Of a stretch of DNA of 64,000 nucleotides, positions 46,501-56,900 are shown one piece after another (positions within the stretch are counted from its first letter, which is position 1; the number at the start of each line of letters is the position of its first letter). The DNA comes from G965207045 sp965207045 (GTDB lineage: Bacteria; Pseudomonadota; Alphaproteobacteria; Rickettsiales; Anaplasmataceae). The notes under the pieces were generated by a model, which worked only from the letters and a program-made list of their open reading frames with translations, made no database searches and was not told the origin of the DNA. Both the position numbers and the translations under genes were made by a program. The stretch covers positions 868,001 to 932,000 of the forward strand of contig OZ242261.1 in assembly GCA_965207045.1 (NCBI GenBank), in the 5' to 3' direction.

Positions 46501-47633
46501 AAAAGCTGTTGCAAGACTTTAACAGTGTAATATGTAAGGGAGATTTAATAACAGATGATATATTACAAAAAATAGACCAAAATCAATGGTGGTTTCTTGT
46601 CATTGAAAATAGTCAAAATATACTTGATTTGCGAAGACAGTTTGAGGATGAAGAGCTTTCTATTGATAACAGATATGAGTTAAAGATTAGAAAAATTCAG
46701 TCTGATGGTGATGATTTAGGACAGTCCGTGCTTCGTGTTATTAAAGTTTTTGTTGCCATTAAACACAGTTTACAACCCGGTGATAAGATGGCAGGTCGTC
46801 ATGGAAATAAAGGGGTTATATCTAAGATTGCAGCAAAAGAAGATATGCCTTACTTGAAAGATGGAACACCTGTTGATATTATTTTGAACTCTCTTGGTAT
46901 ACCTTCACGTATGAATATAGGTCAAGTATTAGAGACTCATCTCGGATGGGCATGCGTTAATTTAAGAGAGAAGCTGGCTTCATTAGCTAAAGATAGCAAA
47001 ATAGATGAAATTCGTGATTTATTATATAAAATATATCACAAAAAAGAAATCGTATTAAAAAGAATTAAAGATTTTGATTCGTCTGATTTATTAGATTTTG
47101 CTATATATTTGTCTAAAAATCTGTCTTTCTCTACTCCAGTTTTTGAAAGCCCAAAAGATGACGAAATATCATATTTACTCAATTTAGCCGATCTAGATAC
47201 TAGTGGACAAGAGGATTTATATGATGGCATGACAGGTGAAAAATTTGATCGAAAAGTAACAGTGGGCAGCATTTATATACTTAAGCTTCATCATTTAGTT
47301 GATGATAAAATGCATGCAAGATCTGTAGGACCTTACAGTTTAATTACGCAACAGCCACTTGGGGGCAGATCTTATTTTGGTGGACAGCGCTTTGGTGAAA
47401 TGGAATGTTGGGCACTCCAAGCTTATGGGGCATCATATACCTTACAAGAGATGTTAACTATTAAGTCAGATGATGTTATCGGCAGACTTCGATTATATGA
47501 CTCTATAATACATAATGATAACAATTTCGTATGCGGTATTCCTGAATCTTTCTATGTCATGGTGAATGAATTACGTGCTCTTTGTCTTGATATCGAATTA
47601 TATCAGGATGAGGATATAATAAATAATAATTAG
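43557..47633 (+). CDS. rpoB: DNA-directed RNA polymerase beta subunit
   Basis: 1358 residues from ATG at 43557, 4 bp after rplL; the longer open frame that starts inside rplL is rejected. Landmarks: [30 protein letters not shown], the rifampicin pocket [25 protein letters not shown] with wild-type Asp, His and Ser at the common resistance positions, [22 protein letters not shown], and the C-terminal [24 protein letters not shown]. Ends 15 bp before a separate rpoC, whereas Wolbachia is known for an rpoB-rpoC fusion. Confidence 0.98.
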   Translation: [1358 protein letters not shown]

Positions 47634-47648
47634 AGGTTTGTATAAAAT

Positions 47649-50600
47649 ATGAGTAGTGGTATGCTAAACGGTTTTCATGGTTGCAAAAACATAACAGAGT
47701 CATTTAATGGTATTCGCATATCAATTATGACATCAGATAAGATACATAAATTATCTTACGGTGAAGTAAAGCGCCCTGAAACAATTAATTATCGTACTTT
47801 CCGACCAGAAAAAGATGGTTTATTTTGTGCAAAAATATTTGGTCCAGTAAAGAGTTATGAATGTTTATGTGGTAAATACAAACGTGCTAAATATCGTGGG
47901 GTAGTATGTGAAAAGTGTGGCGTAGAAGTAACATCATCTAAAGTCCGTCGTGAGCGAATGGGGCATATCGATCTAGTATCTCCAGTAGTACATATATGGT
48001 TTTTTAGGTCATTGCCCTCTAGAATTAGTTTAATTCTTGATCTCTCAATTAAAAACATAGAGCGTGTTCTATACTTTGAGATGTACATTATAGTTGATCC
48101 AGGTATATCACTCTTTTCTGTTGGAGATCTCATTACTGAAGCACAATATAGTCAAGCAGTTGAAGAATATGGTGAAGATTCCTTCAAAGCAATGATTGGT
48201 GCTGAAGCAATATATGAGCTTCTTGCCTCCTTAGATCTTCAACAAACTTACAATTCTCTATTGAAGGAGCTCTCCACTACTAACTCAGAATTAAAGCGCA
48301 AAAAAATAATTAAAAGAGTACGCATAATTAAGGATTGTATTAACTCTGGTAACGACCCAAAAAACATGGTACTTAACACAATACTAGTTTTACCACCTGA
48401 TTTACGCCCTCTTGTTATGTTAGACGGTGGGCGTTTTGCAACTTCTGACTTAAACGAACTGTATCGCAGGATAATACACAGAAACAATAGATTAGCAATT
48501 TTATTAGCTTTGCCTGCACCTGCAATCGTCATTGCTAATGAAAAAAGAATGCTACAAGAGTCCGTTGATGCTTTATTTGACAATGGAAGGCGTAACCGTA
48601 TGGTTAAGGGTTCAAATAAACAACCTTATAAATCCCTGAGTGATATGCTTAAAGGAAAACAGGGCAGATTTAGGCAAAATTTACTTGGTAAACGTGTTGA
48701 TTATTCTGGTAGGTCTGTGATTGTCGTTGGCCCTAACCTTAAACTTTATCAATGTGGTTTACCTAAAAAAATGGCTTTGGAATTGTTCAAGCCTTTTGTT
48801 TATTCTAAATTAGAGATGTACGGTATCGTACAAACAATAAAGGCTGCCAAGCGAATGATACAGAATGAGATACCTGAGGTTTGGGATATATTAGCAGAAG
48901 TTATTCACGAACACCCAGTATTGTTAAACAGAGCTCCAACTTTATGTAGACTTGGTGTACAAGCGTTCGAGCCAATTCTTATAGAAGGAAAAGCAATTCA
49001 ACTACACCCTCTGGTTTGTACAGCATTTAACGCTGACTTCGATGGAGATCAAATGGCTGTACATGCACCTCTATCTTTAGAAGCACAAGCTGAATCTCGT
49101 ATTTTAATGATGTCTTCCAACAATATTCTAAGTGCTTCTAGTGGTAAACCTATTATTGCTCCTACAAAAGATATAGTTTTAGGTATTTATTATTTGACAT
49201 TAATAGATGATATTAGTGATGATCATGCAACATTTGCAGATGTATACGAAGTTGAACATGCTTTGTATAATAAATGTATTTCATTACACTCTGTAATTGA
49301 GTGTAGATTACATATCTATGAAGACAATGCAGTTGGTATAGAGAAAGTTGTAAAAACAACAGCAGGAAGATTAATATTGTACGGCATTGTACCAAAAAAT
49401 CCTAACATACCATTCTCAGTGATCGATAAAGTAATAGATTCTAATGAAGCTAGTAACCTTGTAGAATTAGTTTACAAATATTGCGGCCAAGAGGAAACTA
49501 TAAAATTCTCGGACAATTTAATGCAATTAGGTTTTAAATATGCAACAATATCTGGCTCATCTTTTGGTAAGGATGATATGGTCATACCAAAGACTAAACA
49601 GAAACATATAAATAAAGCTGATAAACAAGTAAAGATATTCAACGATCAATATCAAAATGGTCTTATTACTAAAAACGAAAAATACAATAAAGTTATTGAT
49701 GTATGGTCTAAATGCACTGATGATGTTGCAAAAGACATGATGCAGGCTATATCAATATATGGTAGAGCATCAGAGATAAATTCTATTTACATGATGGCTC
49801 ATTCAGGAGCTCGTGGTTCTTCTGCACAAATCAAGCAGCTAGCAGGTATGCGTGGATTAATGGCTAAACCTTCAGGTGATATTATTGATGATCCTATCAA
49901 GTCTAACTTTAGAGAAGGACTTAATGTAACAGAGTTCTTCCACTCAACTCATGGAGCACGTAAAGGGTTAGCTGATACTGCATTAAAAACAGCAAACTCT
50001 GGTTACTTGACCAGAAGGCTTGTTGATATTGCCCAAGATTGCGTCATAACTGAAGAGGATTGTGGTAGTCATGATGGCTTAATAGTAAGACCTATTATTG
50101 AAAATGGTAGGTGTATACATCCAATTTCAGAAATGTTAGTTGGTAGAGTATTGGCCGAAAACATTTATAACCTTGTGGATAAATCTGTACTACTAGCACG
50201 TAATACACTTATTGGTGAAGAAGAAGCACAAATAGTAGATAGCTATAATATTGACGTGGCCAAAATCAGATCACCACTTATGTGTAAAACACAAAATGGT
50301 ATGTGTGCAAAATGTTATGGACGTGACCTTACAACTAGTGAATTAGTTACTATAGGTGAAGCTGTGGGTGTTATTGCAGCCCAGTCAGTAGGTGAACCTG
50401 GAACACAGCTTACAATGCGTACTTTCCATATTGGTGGTGCAGCTACGCGGCGTGTTGAAGCGTCTAGCCTGCTATCTTCTGTAAATGGAAAAGTTAAAGT
50501 TATTAATGATAATTCTGTAATTGACAAAAATGGAGCTAGAGTTGTGTTAGCTCGCTCCTGTGAAATTATAGTCATTGATCAACAAGGTATAGAGAGAATG

Positions 50601-51785
50601 CAAGGAAAAGTTCCTTATGGAGGCACATTACTTATATATAACAATAAAATTGTCAATGTTGGTGATAAATTAGCAGAATGGGATCCGTATAATGTCCCTA
50701 TATTAGCTGAAATCTCTGGAGTGGTGAAGTATAATGACCTTATCAATGACGTTTCTTTAAGTCAAGTTATTGACAGCTCTACTGGTACAACAAATAACAT
50801 TGTTATGGATTGGCGGCAGTATAAAAGTAAAGACATGGATCTACACCCTGCCCTATTATTAGTAGATGATAAAGAAGAAACTTTAAAAGTACGCTCTAAT
50901 ATTGAAGCAAAGTACTTGATGCCAATTAGTGCTATACTCAATGTTGAAGATGGACAGGAAGTAACTGCAGGTGAAGTACTTGCTAGAATGCTTAGAGAGT
51001 CTGGTAAGACTCGCGATATAACAGGAGGATTGCAAAGAGTTGTTGAGTTATTTGAAGCTAGGAGACCAAAGGATCATGCTATTATTAGCGAAGTAGATGG
51101 TTATGTTGAATTTGGTAAAGGTTACTATCGCTCAAAAAGAAAAGTTTTAGTTAAACCAATTGGAAGTGATGAAGTAGTTGAATACTTAATCCCAAAGGGA
51201 CGTCATATTTGGGTAAATCAAGGTGACTTTGTTAAGAGGGGTGATCTTCTTATGGATGGTAACCCGGATCCACATGACATCTTAAAAGTGCTTGGTGTGA
51301 CTGCACTTTCTGACTACATGATCACGGAAATACAACAAATCTACAGACTGCAAGGTGTAAAAATTGATAACAAACACATTGAAATCATATTATCTCAGAT
51401 GCTTAGAAGAGTAGAAGTTTCTGACCCTGGTGATACAATATTGTTATCCGGAGAACATATAGATTACGATGAAATAAAAGAGATTAATGAACAAACAGAG
51501 AAACAAGGGAAAAAGAAAGCTCAATATATACCTATATTACTTGGAATAACAAAAGCAAGTTTGCAAACTAAGTCGTTTATATCAGCTGCTTCATTTCAGG
51601 AAACAACACGTGTACTAACTGAAGCCGCAATTGCTGGCAAGATAGATAGGTTAATGGGGTTAAAAGAAAATGTGATAGCTGGTCGTCTCTTGCCTGTTGG
51701 TACAGGTTTCATGGTAAATAAAATGCTAAAAGAGAAAAGTAGCGTAAATGTCGATAAAAATGTAGATGCAAATTCTGGAGAGTGA
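47649..51785 (+). CDS. rpoC: DNA-directed RNA polymerase beta' subunit
   Basis: 1378 residues with its own ATG. N-terminal zinc site (CLCGKYKRAKYRGVVCEKCGVEVT), lid and bridge region, and the catalytic triad NADFDGDQMAVH in AFNADFDGDQM. Trigger loop region SVGEPGTQLTMRTFHIGGAA follows, and the second zinc site is seen as CKTQNGMCAKCYGRD. Ends in the usual acidic tail. Full length. Confidence 0.98.
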   Translation: MSSGMLNGFHGCKNITESFNGIRISIMTSDKIHKLSYGEVKRPETINYRTFRPEKDGLFCAKIFGPVKSYECLCGKYKRAKYRGVVCEKCGVEVTSSKVRRERMGHIDLVSPVVHIWFFRSLPSRISLILDLSIKNIERVLYFEMYIIVDPGISLFSVGDLITEAQYSQAVEEYGEDSFKAMIGAEAIYELLASLDLQQTYNSLLKELSTTNSELKRKKIIKRVRIIKDCINSGNDPKNMVLNTILVLPPDLRPLVMLDGGRFATSDLNELYRRIIHRNNRLAILLALPAPAIVIANEKRMLQESVDALFDNGRRNRMVKGSNKQPYKSLSDMLKGKQGRFRQNLLGKRVDYSGRSVIVVGPNLKLYQCGLPKKMALELFKPFVYSKLEMYGIVQTIKAAKRMIQNEIPEVWDILAEVIHEHPVLLNRAPTLCRLGVQAFEPILIEGKAIQLHPLVCTAFNADFDGDQMAVHAPLSLEAQAESRILMMSSNNILSASSGKPIIAPTKDIVLGIYYLTLIDDISDDHATFADVYEVEHALYNKCISLHSVIECRLHIYEDNAVGIEKVVKTTAGRLILYGIVPKNPNIPFSVIDKVIDSNEASNLVELVYKYCGQEETIKFSDNLMQLGFKYATISGSSFGKDDMVIPKTKQKHINKADKQVKIFNDQYQNGLITKNEKYNKVIDVWSKCTDDVAKDMMQAISIYGRASEINSIYMMAHSGARGSSAQIKQLAGMRGLMAKPSGDIIDDPIKSNFREGLNVTEFFHSTHGARKGLADTALKTANSGYLTRRLVDIAQDCVITEEDCGSHDGLIVRPIIENGRCIHPISEMLVGRVLAENIYNLVDKSVLLARNTLIGEEEAQIVDSYNIDVAKIRSPLMCKTQNGMCAKCYGRDLTTSELVTIGEAVGVIAAQSVGEPGTQLTMRTFHIGGAATRRVEASSLLSSVNGKVKVINDNSVIDKNGARVVLARSCEIIVIDQQGIERMQGKVPYGGTLLIYNNKIVNVGDKLAEWDPYNVPILAEISGVVKYNDLINDVSLSQVIDSSTGTTNNIVMDWRQYKSKDMDLHPALLLVDDKEETLKVRSNIEAKYLMPISAILNVEDGQEVTAGEVLARMLRESGKTRDITGGLQRVVELFEARRPKDHAIISEVDGYVEFGKGYYRSKRKVLVKPIGSDEVVEYLIPKGRHIWVNQGDFVKRGDLLMDGNPDPHDILKVLGVTALSDYMITEIQQIYRLQGVKIDNKHIEIILSQMLRRVEVSDPGDTILLSGEHIDYDEIKEINEQTEKQGKKKAQYIPILLGITKASLQTKSFISAASFQETTRVLTEAAIAGKIDRLMGLKENVIAGRLLPVGTGFMVNKMLKEKSSVNVDKNVDANSGE

Positions 51786-51953
51786 TCAGGCTGTGGTATA
51801 AAATGTTTCTCTCATTATTTCCTGACTCATTTTCATCCTGTTAGAAAAAGTTTTTCTATATTGAGTATTCTTCTTATGTGGCATTTTAAATTGCCATCCT
51901 TTTGAACTCAGTCATTTTTGTTATTACTATTTTGCTAAAAAGAAGTTTATGTT

Positions 51954-53150
51954 ATGTACTTACAAAGGTTAAAAACGATAATTAACCAACCACATATAAA
52001 GAAACTACACACTCTGTTTGATCAGCTGCAAGGAGAAATAAGATTAGTTGGCGGATGTGTCAGAGATGCTTTACTGAATAAAGTAGTACAAGACATAGAT
52101 ATAGCAACAAACGTAGTACCTGATAAAGTCGAGAAAATGTTGTTAAAAAATCGAATAAAATATGCATTAACAGGAATTAAACATGGTACAATAACTGCAA
52201 TCATAGACAATAAAGCTACAGAAATAACAACATTAAGGCGTGATATAACATGTAATGGACGCCATGCTACAGTTGAATTTACAGATAGTTGGGGTGAAGA
52301 TGCTGCAAGAAGAGATTTTACATTCAATGCATTATATTGCGATATGGAGGGAAAAATATATGATTATTTTTCCGGCCTTGATGACTTAGAAAATCTCCAA
52401 TTAAATTTCGTGGGTGATCCAGAAAAACGTATTTGTGAAGACTACTTACGCATTTTAAGAGCATTTAGATTCCATGTTCAGCTCGACTGTAACAGCTTTA
52501 GCTCTAAAATTATTAATGCATGTAGCAAATATGCAAACAAAATTAAATCCTTATCAGGTGAAAGAATACAAAACGAAATGTTGCGCTTATTACAGCATAG
52601 TAAAGCTATTGGAACATTAATAATAATGCAAAAATGTCAAATCTTACACGAAGTTCTACCTATTGAATTGCATCTAGATAAAATACGCAATGTCAATCTT
52701 CATACTGACCAACCAATAATCAACCTAGCTTTCCTTCTGCGCTCTAGTCAACAAAAATCAAATGCAGCTAAGGTAATCCAAAACAGGTGGAAATTATCGA
52801 AAAAACAATTTAACCACTTGAATAATCTGTGTAAGATTGAATTAAATTCAGTTAACCAAAAATCTGAAATAAGGAAACTAGGAACAGATCTATATAATGA
52901 CATGCTCATTATTCATAACTATGAAAATAAAATTAGTTATAAGCAGCTACTTGATTATAAAAAATTCGCACTTGAATGGAACCTTCCTGCCCTACCTATA
53001 TCCGGAGATGACCTAATTTATGTTGGTTATAAGCAAGGAACTTACTTAAAAAAAAGTTTAGATAAAATAATAGATTATTGGGAAAAAAATGATTACATTC
53101 CCAACAAAAAGGAATTGATTGAATACGCGAAATTATTGCTATTTAAGTAA
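51954..53150 (+). CDS. cca: CCA tRNA nucleotidyltransferase / poly(A) polymerase family
   Basis: 398 residues, class II nucleotidyltransferase. N-terminal catalytic motif IRLVGGCVRDALLNKVVQDIDIATN with the DxD metal ligands, then HGTITAIID, EITTLRRD and ARRDFTFNALYCD, the neck helix (EDYLRILRAFRF), and a helical C-terminal part. This is the alphaproteobacterial CCA-adding type. Since tRNA-Trp here lacks an encoded CCA end, the enzyme would be required. Confidence 0.92.
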   Translation: MYLQRLKTIINQPHIKKLHTLFDQLQGEIRLVGGCVRDALLNKVVQDIDIATNVVPDKVEKMLLKNRIKYALTGIKHGTITAIIDNKATEITTLRRDITCNGRHATVEFTDSWGEDAARRDFTFNALYCDMEGKIYDYFSGLDDLENLQLNFVGDPEKRICEDYLRILRAFRFHVQLDCNSFSSKIINACSKYANKIKSLSGERIQNEMLRLLQHSKAIGTLIIMQKCQILHEVLPIELHLDKIRNVNLHTDQPIINLAFLLRSSQQKSNAAKVIQNRWKLSKKQFNHLNNLCKIELNSVNQKSEIRKLGTDLYNDMLIIHNYENKISYKQLLDYKKFALEWNLPALPISGDDLIYVGYKQGTYLKKSLDKIIDYWEKNDYIPNKKELIEYAKLLLFK

Positions 53151-53256
53151 ATTATTGCAAGATGTTGGTGATTGTTAAAAAATTATCATCTAAGTACTTG
53201 ATTTATAATAAATTTAATATAGAATAATACTTATAATTATTAGACAAAAAAATAAA

Positions 53257-53748
53257 ATGAGTAGTTTTAAACTTAAGTACACTGAAAAGGCTTTTAACGC
53301 AGTTTTAAGCGTAAATCGTGCTATTTCGAATCCAGCAGGAATAACAAACTGTCTTATGCCTATTGCAACTGGTTTTTACATTTCTGGTATGTTAATAGCA
53401 TTTAAAACACATAAGAATATTCCCCTTGATATCATTTCAATAATATCTATTGGTTTTGGTATTGGTTTATTCTTGACTCTTTTTGCAAATTCTATCGGTT
53501 CTATCTATTATAAAGCGCATAATGATAATAATATGAGTATAAATTATGCTTCCCTCGCTAGTAACCCGATAGCATGGCCTGTTGCATTCACTGCTGGAGC
53601 TTTAGGATTCGTAAAAGATACTGGTGATTTTATTGTTAGCAACGTCAGTAAGGCAATAAAAAGTCGGGCTAATGAAAGAGATAATGACAATGTTACTAGT
53701 AGCGAATTCAATGAGGAAACAAAAAATCAGGAATCCTGGGAAAGATAA
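53257..53748 (+). CDS. Hypothetical two-pass membrane protein
   Basis: 163 residues, ATG at 53257; family not recognised. Two to three hydrophobic segments: TNCLMPIATGFYISGMLIAF (~30-50), IISIISIGFGIGLFLTLFANSI (~60-82), and a weaker WPVAFTAGALGF (~105-117). The C-terminal 45 residues are polar and acidic (ERDNDN...). Another member of the small orphan membrane protein set. Two hairpins follow its stop. Confidence 0.6.
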   Translation: MSSFKLKYTEKAFNAVLSVNRAISNPAGITNCLMPIATGFYISGMLIAFKTHKNIPLDIISIISIGFGIGLFLTLFANSIGSIYYKAHNDNNMSINYASLASNPIAWPVAFTAGALGFVKDTGDFIVSNVSKAIKSRANERDNDNVTSSEFNEETKNQESWER

Positions 53749-53801
53749 AGATCGTAGTTTTACACCTTATTAACAACAGTCCATAAGATAAAAACAAATA
53801 G

Positions 53802-53887
53802 ATCTTCTAAAAGAAGATAAATTACTTTTTTTAAAAGGTATGTTTGTAAAGCTTCTTTCTATAACAAGTTGGAAGCTTTATGTTTTT
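53802..53887 (+). terminator. Two hairpins after the small membrane gene, probable terminator region
   Basis: Hairpin 1: ATCTTCT (53802-53808) pairs with AGAAGAT (53812-53818) over a 3-base loop, with a run of T starting seven bases later. Hairpin 2: AAAGCTTC (53848-53855) pairs perfectly with GAAGCTTT (53872-53879), 16-base loop, followed by ATGTTTTT. Either could end transcription before putA. Confidence 0.5.
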
Positions 53888-53976
53888 AGAAAGATCTTTC
53901 ATAAATACATTAATTATTGATAGCAATGCTTTGACATGTAATAATTTATTGTGAAGAAGATAATAATAATGAGTTA

Positions 53977-56900
53977 ATGGATAGAATTAGTATAAATCAT
54001 AGTTATTTCATTGATGAGCAGGAGTATATAAATAAATGTGTACAGATTGCAGAGTTGGATAACAATAGCAATCTGAATATATCCAAGCAAGCACACAAAT
54101 TTGTGCAGAATATGAGATCACAAACAACTATAATGCAGTCCTTCATGACACAATACAACTTATCAACTAATGAAGGAGTGATGCTTATGTGCTTAGCAGA
54201 AGCTCTGCTGCGTATACCTGATAAAAAAACTATTGATGAATTAATTAAAGATAAAATCGCACATATGAACTGGTACAAGCATATCAATAACTCTGATTCT
54301 CTTTTCATAAATGCTTCTACATGGGCATTAATGTTAACAGGCAAAGTTCTATCTAGTAGCAACCAACGCTCTCTAATATCATCCTTCTCTAAAATAATCA
54401 CAAAACCTAGTAAGCTAATTATCCGTAAGGCATTGATTGAAGCAATTAAGATATTAGGCAGGCAGTTCGTTTTAGCAGATACAATAGACGAGGCTTTAAA
54501 AAACTCACTCAAAAATAAACAAGAACAATATTCATTTGATATGTTAGGCGAGGCAGCCCTTACAAATAAAGATGCAGAGAAATATTTCACAGCATACAAA
54601 ACAGCAATAAAAAAAATAGGCACACATCGAAATCTCACTAAAGCACCTAGTATATCTATTAAGCTATCTGCTTTGCACCCTAGATACGAGTTCACCAAAA
54701 AAGAACGTATTTCACTGGAACTTTTTCCACGAGTCAAATTATTATGTGACATGGCAAAAGAGGCGAATATTGGTATATGCATAGATGCAGAAGAAGCTGA
54801 TAGGCTTTATCCATCTTTGCAAATTGTTGAAATGTTATGCAAAGAATATACTCTATCACATTGGCAAGGTATAGGAATAGCAGTACAAGCTTATCAAAAA
54901 AGAGCATCAAGTATAATAGATTGGCTTGTTCATATATCACAAAGATACCATAGAAAATTTATGGTAAGACTAGTAAAAGGTGCTTACTGGGATTATGAAA
55001 TTAAATATGCACAAGAATTATGCCATAGTGATTATCCTGTGTTCACTACAAAAACTAACACTGATGTTAATTACTTAGCGTGTGTAGGAAAATTACTTAA
55101 GTATCCTAAAAACATATACCCATGTTTCGCCAGTCACAATGCACATACCGTGTCCTACATACTAGAGTGCATAAAAAATTATGAAGGTGAATTTGAATTT
55201 CAAAGGTTACATGGAATGGGCAAAGAATTATACACTCAGATACAGTATCCTTGCCGAGTTTATGCACCGGTTGGCCAAAAAAAAGATCTATTGTCATATT
55301 TAATACGTAGACTCCTAGAAAATGGAGCTAACAGTTCCTTTATTAACCAAGTGCATACTGCTCCAATTTCAGAAATCATCCAAGACCCAATAAGAATTGC
55401 TAAAAATAACAAATGTGCACGCAATAATAAAATACCATTGCCTTCTAATATATTTGGTAGTACACGTATAAACTCAAAAGGGATAGACATGGAAAATCCA
55501 ATTATTTGCAACAGATTGTTAGAAGATATAAATAAATCTATAAAGCATTGGCAATCTTTCCCAATAATAGATGGAGTCATATCAAAGAAAAATGGCTCAC
55601 AAGAAGTCTTCAATCCAGCATGCACCACAGAAACTATAGGTGAAACATCATTTTCTACTGCCGAAGATGCTTTACTAGCGTTGGATATTGCCAATATTGC
55701 CTTTATTAAATGGTGTAAAACAGACGTCGAAACAAGAACAAAATGTTTAAATAATATTGCTGATTTATATGAGAAAAACATGGCTCATTTAATTGCAATT
55801 TTAGTAAAAGAATCTGGAAAAGTAATTGTGGATGCAATATCGGAAATTAGAGAAGCCGTCGATTTTTTAAGATATTATGCACTACAAGCAAAAAAATCCT
55901 TGTCTGAATGGCATAAACTGCCAGGAGTCATAGGTGAAAGCAATAAAATTAATTTGTTTGGTAGAGGTGTTTTTCTCTGTATATCACCTTGGAATTTCCC
56001 ATTAGCAATTTTTACAGGACAGATTTCTGCAGCACTTGTTACCGGTAATACAGTGTTAGCAAAACCATCTGAACAATCATCAATTATAGCCTTTGAAGCT
56101 ATAAAATTAATGCACAAAGGTGGGGTCCCTAACTCTGTCTTGCATCTATTAACCGGCAGTGGAAGCAAAATTGGCAATGTTCTAATTCCTAATAAACAAA
56201 TTGCAGGAGTTACATTTACTGGCTCAACGGAAACAGCGCAAATAATCAATTTGAATTTAGCACAAAGAAAATGTGCTATAGCACCTTTGATAGCTGAAAC
56301 AGGTGGAATTAATGCTATGATAGTTGATACTTCTGCTTTAACAGAGCAAGTAACAAAACATGTTATTACCTCAGCGTTTCGTAGCGCTGGCCAACGTTGC
56401 TCTGCACTACGTGTATTAATGTTGCAAGAAGAGATAGCAGATAAACAGATTGAGATGATTATTGGAGCTATGCAGGAACTGAAGATAGGTGATCCACTGA
56501 AAATCAACACAGATATAGGGCCAATTATAGATAATATATCGATGAATGTTTTACAGGATTACACAAAGCAACTGGAAGATAGTAACTTTAAATTACTAGC
56601 AAAGATGGATATACCAGAAGATTTAGAAGGATATTTTTTTCCACCTTCAATATATTTAATTGATTCAATTTTACAACTTAAACAAGAAGCATTTGGACCT
56701 ATATTACACATAATCAGATACAAAGAAGATGATTTGGATCGCATCATAGACGAAATTAATGCAACAGGTTACGGTTTAACTTTCTCTGTACAAAGCAGAA
56801 TTAATTCTAAGATTGAGTATATTACAAAGAAAATAAGAGCTGGAAATATATATGTCAATCGTAATCAAATTGGCGCAGTAGTTGAATCTCAACCTTTTGG

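Noticed and set aside
54003..54782. 259-residue open frame on the minus strand inside putA
   Set aside because: It is antisense to the proline dehydrogenase domain, whose plus-strand sequence is clearly conserved. Long antisense frames are expected in AT-rich coding DNA.
55875..56510. 211-residue minus-strand frame inside putA
   Set aside because: Antisense to the aldehyde dehydrogenase motifs including the catalytic Cys; no recognisable protein in the antisense frame.
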